Shown: positions 13,601 to 27,600, numbered from the stretch's first letter. The stretch: 64,000 nt of DNA from Paraescarpia echinospica (GCA_020002185.1 CM034533.1:67430119-67494118); one strand, 5' to 3'. The notes: generated by a model not told the origin, from the letters alone. Made by a program: numbers and translations.

Positions 13601-16600
13601 ATAATTGTACCTGCATAGAAATCACAACATTTGTGACATAACACAGCAACACCATCACTGCCTAGTCCCTTCACTCTAACCATCATCACCACCTAATTGT
13701 ACCTGCATAGAAATCACAACATTTGTGACATAACAAAGCAACACCATCACTGCCTAGTCCCTTCACTCTAACCATCATCACCACCTAATTGTACCTGCAT
13801 AGAAATCACAACATTTGTGACATAACAAAGTATCACCATCACTGCCTAGTCCCTTCACTCTAACCATCATCACCACCTAATTGTACCTGCATAGAAATCA
13901 CAACATTTGTGACATAACAAAGTAACACCATCACTGCCTAGTCCCTTCACATTAACCATCATCACCACCTAATTGTACCTGCATATAAATCACAACATTT
14001 GTGACTTAAAGTAACACCATCACTGCCTAGTCCCTTCACTCTAACCATCATCACCACCTAATTGTACCTGCATAGAAATCACAACATTTGTGACATAACA
14101 AAGTAACACCATCACTGCCTAGTCCCTTTATTCTAACCATCATCACCACCTAATTGTACCTGGATAGAAATCACAACATTTGTGACATGACAAAGTAACA
14201 CCATCACTGCCTAGTCCCTTCACTCTAACCATCATCACCACCTAATTGTACCTGCATAGAAATCACAACATTTGTGACATAACAAAGCAACACCATCACT
14301 GCCTAGTCCCTTCACTCTAACCATCATCACCACCTAATTGTACGTGCATAGAAATCACAACATTTGTGACATGACAAAGTAACACCATCACTGCCTAGTC
14401 CCTTCACTCTAACCATCATCACCACCAAATTGTACCTGCATAGAAATCACAACATTTGTGATATAACAAAGTAACACCATCACTGCCTAGTCCCTTCACT
14501 CTAACCATCATCACCACCTAATTATACCTGCATAGAGATCACAACATTTGTGACATAACAAAGTATCACCATCACTGCCTAGTCCCTTCACTCTAACCAT
14601 CATCACCACCCAATTGTACCTGCATAGAAATCACAACATTTGTGACATAACAAAGTAACACCATCACTGCCTAGTCCCTTCACTCTAACCATCATCACCA
14701 CCTAATTGTACCTGCATAGAAATCACAACATTTGTGACATAACAGAGCAACACCATCACTGCCTAGTCCCTTCACTCTAACCATCATCACCACCTAATTG
14801 TACCTGGATAGAAATCACAACATTTGTGACATGACAAAGTAACACCATCACTGCCTAGTCCCTTCACTCTAACCATCATCACCACCTAATTGTACCTGGA
14901 TAGAAATCACAACATTTGTGACATAACAAAGCAACACCATCACTGCCTAGTCCCTTCACTCTAACCATCATCACCACCTAATTGTACCTGCATAGAAATC
15001 ACAACATTTGTGACATGACAAAGTAACACCATCACTGCCTAGTCCCTTCACTCTAACCATCATCACCACCAAATTGTACCTGCATAGAAATCACAACATT
15101 TGTGACATAACAAAGTAACACCATCACTGCCTAGTCCCTTCACTCTAACCATCATCACCACCTAATTATACCTGCATAGAAATCACAACATTTGTGACAT
15201 AACAAAGTATCACCATCACTGCCTAGTCCCTTCACTCTAACCATCATCACCACCTAATTGTACCTGCATAGAAATCACAACATTTGTGACATAACAAAGT
15301 AACACCATCACTGCCTAGTCCCTTCACTCTAACCATCATCACCACCTAATTGTACCTGCATAGAAATCACAACATTTGTGACATAACAGAGCAACACCAT
15401 CACTGCCTAGTCCCTTCACTCTAACCATCATCACCACCTAATTGTACCTGCATAGAAATCACAACATTTGTGACATAACAAAGTAACACCATCACTGCCT
15501 AGTCCCTTCACATTAACCATCATCACCACCTAATTGTACCTGCATATAAATCACAACATTTGTGACTTAACAAAGTAACACCATCACTGCCTAGTCCCTT
15601 CACTCTAACCATCATCACCACCTAATTGTACCTGCATAGAAATCACAACATTTGTGACATAACAAAGTAACACCATCACTGCCTAGTCCCTTTATTCTAA
15701 CCATCATCACCACCTAATTGTACCTGGATAGAAATCACAACATTTGTGACATGACAAAGTAACACCATCACTGCCTAGTCCCTTCACTCTAACCATCATC
15801 ACCACCTAATTGTACCTGGATAGAAATCACAACATTTGTGACATAACAAAGCAACACCATCACTGCCTAGTCCCTTCACTCTAACCATCATCACCACCTA
15901 ATTGTACCTGCATAGAAATCACAACATTTGTGACATGACAAAGTAACACCATCACTGCCTAGTCCCTTCACTCTAACCATCATCACCACCAAATTGTACC
16001 TGCATAGAAATCACAACATTTGTGACATAACAAAGTAACACCATCACTGCCTAGTCCCTTCACTCTAACCATCATCACCACCTAATTATACCTGCATAGA
16101 AATCACAACATTTGTGACATAACAAAGTATCACCATCACTGCCTAGTCCCTTCACTCTAACCATCATCACCACCTAATTGTACCTGCATAGAAATCACAA
16201 CATTTGTGACATAACAAAGTAACACCATCACTGCCTAGTCCCTTCACTCTAACCATCATCACCACCTAATTGTACCTGCATAGAAATCACAACATTTGTG
16301 ACATGACAAAGTAACACCATCACTGCCTAGTCCCTTCACTCTAACCATCATCACCACCTAATTGTACCTGCATAGAAATCACAACATTTGTGACATAACA
16401 AAGTAACACCATCACTGCCTAGTCCCTTCACTCTAACCATCATCACCACCTAATTATACCTGCATAGAGATCACAACATTTGTGACATAACAAAGTATCA
16501 CCATCACTGCCTAGTCCCTTCACTCTAACCATCATCACCACCCAATTGTACCTGCATAGAAATCACAACATTTGTGACATAACAAAGTAACACCATCACT

Positions 16601-17695
16601 GCCTAGTCCCTTCACTCTAACCATCATCACCACCTAATTGTACCTGCATAGAAATCACAACATTTGTGACATAACAGAGCAACACCATCACTGCCTAGTC
16701 CCTTCACTCTAACCATCATCACCACCTAATTGTACCTGCATAGAAATCACAACATTTGTGACATAACAGAGCAACACCATCACTGCCTAGTCCCTTCTCT
16801 CTAACCATCATCACCACCTAATTGTACCTGCATAGAAATCACAACTTTTGTGACATAACAAAGTAACACCATCACTGCCTAGTCCCTTCACTATAACCAT
16901 CATCACCACCTAATTGTACCTGCATAGAAATCACAACATTTGTGACATAACAGAGCAACACCATCACTGCCTAGTCCCTTCACTATAACCATCATCACCA
17001 CCTAATTGTACCTGCATATAAATCACAACATTTGTGACATAACAGAGCAACACCATCACTGCCTAGTCCCTTCACTCTAACCATCATCACTACCTAATTG
17101 TACCTGCATAGAAATCACAACTTTTGTGACATAACAAAGTAACACCATCACTGCCTAGTCCCTTCACTCTAACCATCATCACCACCTAATTGTACCTGCT
17201 TAGAAATCACAACATTTGTGACATAACAGAGCAACACCATCATTGCCTAGTCCCTTCACTCTAACCATCATCACCACCTAATTGTACCTGCTTAGAAATC
17301 ACAACATTTGTGACATAACAGAGCAACACCATCATTGCCTAGTCCCTTCACTCTAACCATCATCACCACCTAATTGTACCTGCATAGAAATCACAACATT
17401 TGCGACATAACAAAGTAACACCATCATTGCCTAGTCCCTTCACTCTAACCATCATCACCACCTAATTGTATCTGGATTGAAATCACAACATTTGTGACAT
17501 AATAAAGCAACACCTCACTGCCTAGTCCCTTCACTATAACCATCATCACCACCAAATTGTACCTGCATAGAAATCACAACATTTGTGACATAACAGAGCA
17601 ACACCATCACTGCCTAGTCCCTTCACTCTAACCACCACTGTCGTGCCCAACATGCAAAGATATAACTGTCGACACCGTCACTGTCAGAGTCTCGG

Positions 17696-20555
17696 TCATA
17701 TCCCCATTATGCCCTTAACCCTTTTTTGTCCCGGTAAAGTAGCTGCTGGTCTCAATAAACTAGTTCCTGGTTTCACTAAACTAGCTCCAGGTCTCACTAA
17801 ACTCGCTGCTTGTCTGACTACAATAATCGCTGGTCTAGTGATACTTACTCCTGCCCTGACTAAACTCGCTGCTGGCAAAATTGCACTCGCTGTTGGTGTA
17901 TAAATTACATTTGCTTGTGTAATTATACTAGCTGCTTGTGTAATTATACTGGCTGCTTGTGTAATTATACTCACCCGTGGCTTGCCTACACTCTGCTCTG
18001 GTATGGCTAAATTTAGTTTATTTTTTATGTGACTGGACTATAGCCAATTTGTTTAATTTGTGTGCCAAAATCTTAGCATTTTATGAATCTACCTGATTTA
18101 TAGTCAGACCACGTTTCTTGTGTACATATCTTTTCCTCCCACCCCATCTTTCTCTGGCATTATGTGGAATTTTGACTCGAGGCTGGTACGGATAACCCAT
18201 GTTAAATGCAGGACATTTCAACTCATAATCACTATTTTTTTAGAGATAGGGCCTCCCTTCCTTCTGAAACCTGCCTTATGAGGATGTCTTTTAGGTAGTC
18301 TACCAGGGAAGAAAGTTGGAGCTGCTGGTTTTGCTGGATCATGAAGGAGTTTAAGTAAATCACCTCTCTTAGCATGTTGTTCCTCTAATTTAGTTGCCTG
18401 GTGGGATGTTTGCAATAATGACTGGGTACAACTGAAAACGTTACCTCGGCCTTGTATATTATTCCTAGTGGGGAAGAGTGTAGTCAAACCAGGAGGTATT
18501 TTTGGTACAGTTGCAAAATACAATTCCAACAATTGTAAGCGGTCAATGCAATTATGCATGGTTGCTAGCACTGCATGTAAATGTTTACAGAAATATGGCT
18601 GTCCTTTGTGAATATTACCTAAACATGTGCAAATAGTAAGGAATATATTGACAATGTAAACCCCTTCATCTGGTGCTGGAACAGGCAGGTACTGATCTAC
18701 AACATCATGGAATGTCTTAACTGCCTGTGTGTTTAACTGTGTAAGCAAATTGTGACTAGCTGCATTTAGTGAATAATCATGATCATTTCCAGATTGCGTT
18801 TTGGTCTTCTGAAGTAACAAATGCCCAGCCATGTTGTTCCCAATTTTTAATCAGACTAACTTTTCCAGTCTGAACCAGATCTAGGCCTTTCATAATACAT
18901 TTCAATAATTTTCCCTTGGAAGTGTTCACCTGGTTTTGAAATTTAGATAAATTAGTTCACTGGTGCGGACACTTTCATGCCAACTACGCATAACACTTTT
19001 CAAAGCAGTTACAATCGGGTTAATGACTATTTTTAGATCGGGATAACTCATAACCTTTTCTTTTAATGCCTTTATAGCATGAAAATTACACAGATCTGAA
19101 TTCAACGATAAGTCACCACATGCTATTTTGATGTCCCTTGCCTTGTCATGTTGCACAACTGGTTGGAATGTGGATCCATTTCGCAAAGTACACGGCCTAA
19201 GATGAAAAAAACCATTGTTGTCATCAAAAATGTACATATGTTGTTCATGCACACAGTTTCTGTCAAGACAAGACATGTTGGCCATAGTCATTTCTAACTG
19301 CATTCTATGTACTTCTGAAATTTCACAGTTACTAATAGCTCCCATACCAATCCTGCCCCTATTTGCCGAGTCACAGTAATTTAAAATACTGGTTTTGAAA
19401 TGTGCTGCATTTAGATCATGTTATATGTCATATCCACAAATTATACCAAACTCTTCCAAACAACTGAGATTTCATAACTTTCAAGAACAATGTGATAATT
19501 TTTGTTTGCTTGAGCACCACCTCTCTGAAACATCAGAACAAATTTATAATTGTTCTCCAAAATGATCTCTGCATTCCTCCAATCTGTATTTATAAGTTTG
19601 TCCTTAAAACTGGACAGATCCTTTCTTAAATAATGATGGTCAATCAAATAACACCTATTTTAAATTTGACGTAAATTGATAGATTTGCTGGATATGGCAG
19701 TATCGCCATGTGTAAGTATGCTAGTAGGATTTTCTGCAATATAAATCTGAGTAGGTGCTGTTTTTCCAGTCATTCTAGCCAAATCAGTTTTGTCTTTCAT
19801 ACTCTGGGACATATGACTACCTATCTGAGTAGGCTCTGATGGTTGAAATAATGTTTTTTTTCATGCTCATAAATGTCCCAATTATTGAAGTCATCAATTT
19901 TTTTAATTAATTTTAATTTCCAGCCACACATCATGTGGGGGTGAAAATTCTGAACTCCCACACTGTGACTGAACATGGATTCTGGCCGATGTGATTTGTG
20001 ATAATACAATATAAATGATAATGTACGCCATTGTGATGTGTGGAGAATTTCACAATTAATGTTTGCGAGACATTTCTAAATATGGTCTTAACTGTACCTG
20101 GTATTCCCCACCCGAGTGTGTCTGCATAGGTTACAATATCAAAGTCCAATGAATAGATTGCCAGAGCAGAGTAATTAGAATACACAACTCCTTCAGTTCC
20201 ATCTCGATTCATCACTTGCACACTGAAATGTTTGAGTACAATAATTTGCCTAACAGTGCTGCGGTTATTAGACATTTGATATATAGATTTATATGCCGAC
20301 TACAGTTCTCAAACAATGCATTAAGCTGTAGCATCGTTAAAAGTAGCATCGTTAACAGTCCAGCATCTGGAAGTACTGGTTTAATTCCTTGTACAAGTAA
20401 ATACATTTCACATTTTCTGTACACATATAGAATTTTCGAATCAAGGCATTAACCTGATCATAAATTCTCTTATATTGCCTAGCCATATCATCATCACCAC
20501 TGAGATATTCAGTGATAACAGTTACATTTATTAACTGTGGGCAAATTTTCATCAT
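17696..20555 (-). pseudogene. Gene X, minus-strand copy (unrecognised, decayed)
   Basis: Read right to left, a long coding sequence survives as overlapping open pieces in shifting frames: 20555-20352, 20275-19931, 20009-19821, 19647-19441, 19345-18926 and 18832-18218. It ends with a heptad-repeat tail at 17974-17696 (units such as ASLVRPG and ASIITQA, 21 bp each). The ancestral product was probably around 900 residues. Visible features are a basic stretch (GFRRKGGP) and a Cys/His-containing block (CTCLGNIHKGQPYFCKHLH). The block SYPDLKIVINPIVTALKSVM and several others recur in the plus-strand copy at 24-29 kb. A segment present there at about 24136-24460 is deleted here. I do not recognise the family. 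Two copies in opposite orientation suggest a mobile or virus-derived gene, but no transposase, integrase or capsid motif is visible. Confidence 0.6.
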
Positions 20556-20559
20556 TTAG

Positions 20560-21813
20560 CACAAAGTTTGGGATGTGTATATCCTTGAACCTTTTTACAG
20601 CAACATATCATAACATTACTTTAGGTACTGTTGTATTTGATATCGTGTTATATACGATAATCTGAACATACCGACAGCAGCATAGATGAGGCCATAGATG
20701 AGGCCATAGATGAGGGAGCCAAGAACACTAAATCATCAGCTAGCATACATTAAATGATGAATTAATGTTGCACCTATTATGCATCCAACATGTACATTGT
20801 TAAGTTTTTTTATTGAGATCATCCATGTATACACAAAACATACATGTGTCATTATATATTTATGTAACTAATGTTTATAGCACAGGTTACTATTACCATA
20901 ATAATGCACATGTATGCTGTGTGGAGTTTGAGAATATAGCAAATATTATTAATCAAATAAAATACTCACAATAAGTCAAACGATCAAATCAAGTTGTCAA
21001 GATCGAATCAAATTGTCAAGGTAATCCAAATATTATCGGCGAGCAAGCCAAAAACAAGTGTCTCATTCCAAGGAGTAAAGAGATTTGTGACAGACCCATT
21101 ACAAACACGGATTTATACAGGCAATGAGAACCAGAAAGTTATTTGACACTCACTTCGTGGAACCACCAATGGATGGCCTTGTAGCAAGATTACCACTTAA
21201 TCTTTCTAGAGAAGAACCAATCATTAGCAAATGGTCACTGTCAAGGTTGTTTGCAATACATAACGGAAGGGCATGCGGAAGTAATTTGAACATGAGCGCG
21301 CAGGCGGGACAGGAAGAGAAGCGGTAATGATTTGCTCGTTTTCATTCATGTGTCCGTCCTCATTTTTAACCAACTGTGCGTGCCGTTAAGAAAAAAAATT
21401 CTATTAGTTGGTCACGGTTACAGTGACAGTTGTTTTATATGCACACTCTCACTATACACACTATCAATAAATCGTTTCGCCACATGTTACATTTAATGGC
21501 AGTGAATAGTAAATAAATCGTAATGTTTTTCGAAGTGTGGGCATTGTAGTGAATTCATGTGGATTAGTTGGTGGTAGTCTGTATTGCATTGCATAATTCC
21601 ACAACGTAGGCGTATTTTAGAGTAGCATGGTTATAATCAGCAGTCAAAACACGCAGGCAGTAATCTTGTTGTTTGTTTTCCTGTGATTTAGGTTCACCCC
21701 CAAGGCCAGTATCGTCTTTGTGTGCAGCATGGATCAAGGGAAGCACCGTCTAAACACTGACAGTTTATGTTGTTGTTCTTTGTGTGTTTGTTTGTTTATG
21801 TGTGATTTTACAG
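20560..21813. other. Non-coding stretch between gene X and the SGNH gene
   Basis: No supported gene. A small tandem (GATGAGGCCATA, three partial copies) lies near 20686-20715. Short ORFs lack any recognisable domain. Confidence 0.5.
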
Positions 21814-21884
21814 TCCCAACCGAGGTTAAGACCAAGTGAAGTGAGTGCTATCGCCTTTGAGGACAGCATGGATCAGGCACACCT
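21814..21884 (+). other. Candidate 5' exon of the SGNH-like gene
   Basis: A pyrimidine-rich tract and TTTTACAG precede 21814, and a consensus donor GTAAGT follows 21884. The 71-nt segment is open in one frame only. That frame does not join in phase with the downstream exon at 22240, so it is more likely untranslated leader. Confidence 0.35.
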
Positions 21885-22239
21885 GTAAGTGGATATTATG
21901 CATCTGTCTCTCATCACCTAGCCCCGGCCTAAGGCTAGGCTAACACCTCTGTAGTCTAGTTAGGCTCCTACATGTTTCAGCCAACTGCATGGTCCTTTTC
22001 AAGGCTTTTGTAACACACAACAGTGAGTGTGTTTTGACCATGCATTGGTGGTTCCATGAAGTAGGTGTGGCCTTAATCTCTGGTTCCATTTGTATAAATA
22101 ATCATTGTTTGTAATGGTGTGTCACAGTTCTGCTTATTCATTTGGATGACTGACTTGTTTTGGCTCGCTCGCTTTGGATACTTTGATAGCTTTTGCTTGG
22201 ACTATTCGATTGTGAACTACTGTGGTTATTGGATTGCAG

Positions 22240-23542
22240 ATCTACAACATGTCCTACTTGGTGGCAGTGTTCTCCGACTCCATCTTCAAGTACCTGCCCC
22301 AGAGTGTCAGCAATGTTGACTTTGATCTGCATTGCAGACGTGGTGGTCATGTCAACGACATTCGCCAGGGTAAGATTTACTTCAGCTTAGATCTGCATGT
22401 ACAGTCAAAAAGCATTTACTTACTTAGGTTTACTTAGGTTGTTCCTGACCGTAGGCGGTGGCCTCGGTGATCAGATCTACGTCTTTTTCTGTAAAAGCTC
22501 TTCGGCTTCCTGGCAAGGCGGCTTTGTAGTTTAGAAACATTTCAGTGATTTGTATGACATTATTGACATATTTAATTCATGTGGGACTGTTTCTCATATA
22601 ACCTGCTGCTTGTGTCCAAACTATATAATAAAATATAGACGCATTACAGTGAATGTAAATTTATATAGTAATTTCACAATTCATGGTGCACGCTATGTCC
22701 ACAACTCTGTATCAGTTTTTTGATTGGCTAAACGTACTATTGACAGAGCAATCCTGTACACATGGTGGTTTGTTTGGTTAACTTTTTAAATGTTGGCTGT
22801 TGTAAAAATAATAACCGACTTAACTAATAATTTCAGTGCTTGCTGAGACAGATGCGTTGAACGTCGATGCCGTAATTCTGCATGTTGGTACCAACCACCT
22901 GCAGAATATATGTGCCGACATTCGCCGTCTGCACCAAGGACTGGAGCAGCAACGACGACTGCTCCGAGAGACACAAGATATGTACCCCGGAGTGCCTCTT
23001 GTCGTCTCTGCTGTACTCCCCAGCTATGATGAGAGAGTACCAGTAATATAGTAATGTTATACAACCTTTTAGTATAGCAACAATGTACACAAAGCTCTAT
23101 TGATCTATTCAATTTGAAATAGAGAGAAACATTTGTTGACCATGTTCTGAATAACAGAATTGTGCTCAATTACTATTAATAAATTTGAATGGCAGTGAAA
23201 TGTAGTGATACTGGAACCATTGTTGAAATAGTAAGCTTCTGTATTCACACAGGTATTACATATTTAAGTTGTTTGAGTACCAATAAAATAAAGATACTAG
23301 TTATTTTTCTTTGCACAGTGACGACCTGTATGAGACTGGCCTCTTGTGGAACCTGCGGCTGCACCAGATAACTGCACAGATCCCTGGCGTGTGTTTCTGG
23401 GATTGGGATTGCACCCTCTCCCAACCCAGACACTTCAGCGTGGACGACATCCACCCGTCCCTGGAGGGCAACACCTTGTTGCAACGACTGCAGCCAGCCA
23501 CGTTCTGCAGATGCTGTCATGTGACAGACGAGGCCAGCTCAT
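22240..23542 (+). CDS. SGNH/GDSL-hydrolase-like spliced gene or pseudogene
   Basis: Three exons are visible. Exon at 22240-22369: acceptor TTGCAG, ATG at 22249, donor GTAAGA in phase 1. Exon from 22837: acceptor TTTCAG, compatible with phase 1. Exon at 23319-23542: acceptor TTTGCACAG, donor GTAAGT. In order they give SGNH blocks: VFSDSI (nucleophile Ser), RRGGHVND (Gly block), HVGTNH (Asn block) and DDIHPSLEGN (Asp and His). SGNH hydrolases are esterases or lipases using this Ser-Asp-His set. The second exon has no canonical donor in the phase the third requires (phase 2), and it runs to a stop at 23049-23051, so this copy may be broken. The region continues into a reverse transcriptase scrap at 23.6 kb. 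A retrotransposon-derived SGNH domain is a real alternative, since CR1 ORF1 proteins carry one too (see 38.2-38.6 kb). Confidence 0.5.
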
Positions 23543-23589
23543 GTAAGTACAAATAACAGTACGTTTGTTTCTAGAGTGGAAATTATAAC

Positions 23590-23715
23590 TCTGAGTTACT
23601 AAAAGTGACATATGGAGTACCCCAGGTCTCAATACTGGGCCAAAAACAATTTTTATTGTATATAAATGATATTTGTAATAGTTATACTGTTTGCTGATGA
23701 TACTAATATATAACT
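23590..23715 (+). pseudogene. Reverse transcriptase fragment
   Basis: Broken frames give YGVPQ-S-ILG, LLYINDI and FADDTN, the central palm blocks of a LINE reverse transcriptase, within about 120 bp. Only this scrap remains. Its position about 50 bp after the last SGNH exon is noteworthy, but with so little left a shared origin cannot be shown. Confidence 0.65.
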
Positions 23716-23997
23716 GAAAACAAATGAATGAGATTGCTTTCTAAAGATATATTTCCATGTTGTTACCAATATTGTGTTTAATATACTTGTACAAGTTATG
23801 TATTGTATATTGCGTGTAGTTTTTGATGTAAAAAACTGTTATTACCATGAATGTGGTATTTTATGTTTCAGCCATGTGTGTATGAAACTGGTGAATATTG
23901 GGAATTATATATATTTTTTAACAAATGCATAAGTTGTGTGTGTGACTGTAATTGCAAGGAGGCGGACATGGTAGCTGCAGAGTTGTCCCGCACACGT

Positions 23998-24694
23998 GCA
24001 GACCATCGGCAGCCATGCTCTGAAGGCTTTAAAAGAAAAGAGTATGATTTATCCCGATCTAAAAATAGTAATTAACACAATTTTAACTGCTTTAAAAAGT
24101 GTTATGCGTAGTTGGCATGAAAGTGTCCGGACGAACATGGTGCATTCATTGTTCAACTATCTAAATAGTATTCCGCATTATATCGTTAGCGCACAAACAA
24201 AAACTAGCTTTTCACATTACCTTAATACGTACTGGTTTCTATGTGCATAGCAAACAACATTTACAGCGGGGACAGCATTTTTGGTGCAGGAACAAGATAG
24301 GCGAAATCCACTCTTGCTGACTAATAACATTACAGAAAATCAGTTCAGGTTGATTGTTCAAGGGGAAAATGCTAATCATCTGAATAAATCTCTAGCATTA
24401 GAAGTTCAAACATTAATTGACAGAACTCTCCCAAGATATGCACATGACACTGTGCATGGTGCAACTAATTTAGCACAATTCCAAAATCAGGTAAATACTT
24501 CAAAGGGTAAATTATTGAAGTGTATTATGAAAGGTATAGATCTGGTTGAGGCAGGAAAAGTCAGAATGATTCAAAATTGGGAACAACATGGATGGGCATT
24601 TGTAACTTCCGAAGACCAAAACCAATCGGGTAATGATCATGATTATTCAATAAACACAGCTAGTGCAAATTTACTTACACAGTTAAATTTATAA
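23998..24694 (+). pseudogene. Gene X, plus-strand copy, 5' part
   Basis: Open pieces at 23996-24250 and 24281-24694 match the minus-strand copy: HALKALKEK...YPDLKIVIN...ALKSVMRSWHESVRT, then NTSKGKLLKCIMKG and NWEQHGWAFVTSEDQN. About 340 bp between these blocks, including LIVQGENANHLNKSLALEV and LPRYAHDTVHGATNLAQF, is absent from the minus copy. Homology starts only near 23998, so the N-terminal half of the gene is missing here. The frame ends at about 24691, where the LINE is inserted. The product is unrecognised. Confidence 0.6.
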
Positions 24695-27600
24695 TTATTT
24701 TATATTTACTTAGTTGGGTTTTCAGTTTGACTCATGAACCAGTGTGAGCTGGTTCAACATACACACATGTAAATATATACTTTCACATAAAGCTTACGTA
24801 TCATACTATTACAAATCCGGATTGTAGGCTGTCAAAAAACAGCAACAACAACAACTAGTCACTAAACCGTTTAGACGGACAGATATTTTATAATTATTTA
24901 TCTTTTATTTTTTAGTATTATCTCAGTACACGTTTTAAGTGTGGGTGTGTTTCTTAATAACTACTTGACCGTTTTATCAACTCTAAACCACTACCACTCG
25001 AGTTGGTGACATGGCAGGCTCCGTACGACATACCTCTACAAGATGCACTTTTAGATGTACCCTGTTCATGATTTTATGTCTGCAGATAACTTTTAGGTTT
25101 TTAAATGATCCCAATTTAAAAAAATTGGAGAGTTTCCAGAGCAACACAAACGAGACCTATGTCAACGCCAAAGCTAGACAAGACATCCATTCTGTCACGT
25201 CCTACTACATTTATAGTCCCATATGGAAAACCATAGCCCAATTGAAATGTCTCAAATCCAGCACCTCCACTGGATTACTGATCACTCCTCTACCGTATAA
25301 ACCCAGGACAACAACAAAATTCTCCATTCTTCTATGCATCATGCTCTCAGGAGATGTTCAACTAAATCCAGGCCCCTCTAAATGTCACTCATGTAAGAAA
25401 TCACTAAGGTCTAATGCACTCATCCTAACTTGTAATGATTGTAATAAATCCACACACATCAAATGCGCCAGGATATCCAGACAAGAATTTAACAACACTT
25501 ACAGAAACCAAAATGTACCATGGCACTGTTCAAATTGCTCAGCACCGTGTGGCATTTGCCATGGAGATGTCCTAAATGACCATAAAGCAATTCAGTGCGA
25601 CCACTGCCTAAACTGGATCCACTCACAATGCTGTGCAATAGATGACAATGAATACAAACGATTAATAAATTCCTCATGTTCGTGGGCCTGCCCCGAATGC
25701 AACAACTTCAACTTCACAAATTCTTTCTTCAGAGATACAGAAATCCCAACGGCAAATCCCTTTTATCCACTGGACAGTAACTGTCATAACCTAAACGAAA
25801 CCACCAACAACAATACAACTAATAGCAAGAAAGCATATAGACCAAAAAAGAGACCAAACTTCAGATGCATCCTCATAAACTGCCAAAGCGTTAAAAAGAA
25901 AGCCTCAGACATCGAAGCACTAAACAATCTGCATAACCCAGACATCATCTGTGGCACTGAATCATGGTTAGATCCCTCAATAAAAAATGGAGAAATATTC
26001 CCAAGCAACTTTAACGTCTTTAGAAAGGACAGAGAAACAGACACTACTGGAGGGGGGGTATTTCAAATATCAAAAGATGACCTCATAACAAGCCACCTAC
26101 CAGACCTAGACACTAACAGTGAGAGCATTTGGACTGAAACCCAGATAACAGGAATGAAACCAATAATCATGTGTACCCTCTATCGTCCCCCAAATGACTC
26201 TCATGGAACTCAAATCGAAGAACTAGACCTAGCCCTTTCTAAATTAGGTAACAAGATCAACACACATAATGTCATCATTACTGGCGATTTCAACCTCCCT
26301 AACATCAATTGGGAAATTCACCAAGTCACAACTAACAATGGATACAGTACAGCTGCTGCCAATAAATTACTCTCTCTTACAGAGGAACATGGTCTGATCC
26401 AACATGTCAAGGAACCCACGCACAGACAGGGAAATGCCAACAATATTTTAGATCTTGTCTTCACCAATAGACCTGGGTTAATAAAGAAGATAAATGTAGT
26501 AGACGGAATAGCAGACCATAGCACAGTCATTATTGATGTAAACATTTCGCCCAAACGCAAACATCGTCCAAAACGTAAAGTCTTCATTAGAAATAAAGCC
26601 GACAATATTAACATCCAGAAATCTCTTGAAAACTTTACACATGAATACTTCTCTCAAAACCAAAACATGACTGTCAATGACAAGTGGAATCTTGTTTCCA
26701 CGAAAATCATCAACATTATGAACCAATATGTACCGCACCGACTTACTACTTCAAGACACAATCTTCCCTGGTTCAATAAAGATTTAAAGAAAATGTGCAA
26801 AATAAAGAAACAGCTATATAACAAAGCAAAAAGAACTAGAAATCCAGAAGACTGGAAAGAATTCTGTGACATCAGGAGAAACATGCATAAACACCTTCGT
26901 TCTGCTAGACTATCCTACATAAGTCAATTCCTGACAACAACAATAACAGAGAAACCTAAATCATTTTGGAGCTTCATTTCTAAACTTAGACAGGATAACC
27001 AGGGTATTGGGGACCTTAACATTGCTGGTAACATCATTAGCGACGACAAACATAAAGCAGAAGCCTTAAACAATCAGTTCCAAAGTGTCTTCACACACGA
27101 AGGAAATTCCACCCTACCAGATATGGCCAGAAGTCCACATGGAGAAATCCCCAAACTAACAATTACACTTAAAGGAGTACTTGATCAACTTTCCAAAATT
27201 AACATTTCTAAATCGCAAGGACCAGATGGCATTCCACCATGGTTCTTAAACAGATATGCCTCTCATCTAGCACCAGTAATACATGACATTTTCCAATCAT
27301 CTGTTGACTCTGGACAAGTCCCCAATACCTGGAAAGAAGCCAATGTAACAGCAATTTTTAAGAAAGGAAGTAGAGCAGAAACATCTAACTACAGACCAAT
27401 ATCCTTAACACCTGTGGTTTCTAAACTTCTTGAACACATCATACATAGTCACATTATGAAACATCTTGAACAGCACCACATTCTAACTGACCACCAACAT
27501 GGCTTCCGTGCCAAAAGATCAACTGAAACACAATTAATTCAAACAATCCATGACATAAGCAAATCACTTGATGAGAAGAAATCTGTAGACATGGCCATCC

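Larger units (their letters stand above)
4078..17632. repeat. 92-bp satellite array with higher-order repeats
   Basis: A 92-bp unit is repeated head to tail over about 13.5 kb, roughly 147 unit lengths including the assembly gap. The period was measured from recurring CCTGCATA starts, for example 4441 to 4533. Most units differ by a few substitutions. Variant units recur at regular distances: the GCATATA plus GACTTAAC variant is at 4533, 5821, 6741 and 8029, spaced 14, 10 and 14 units. The same marker at 13978 and 15539 is spaced 17 units less 3 bp. Each unit contains the dyad TCACAA-CAT-TTGTGA, usually intact even where the spacer base changes. The first and last few units are more diverged, as is common at array edges. 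Nothing in it is coding. Confidence 0.97.

Noticed and set aside
4078..17632. CRISPR-like regular repeats
   Set aside because: There are no unique spacers; the whole 92-bp unit is repeated, and the genome is clearly animal.
25489..26884. Minus-strand ORFs of 60-98 codons under the LINE
   Set aside because: Antisense shadows of the intact LINE ORF, without domains.
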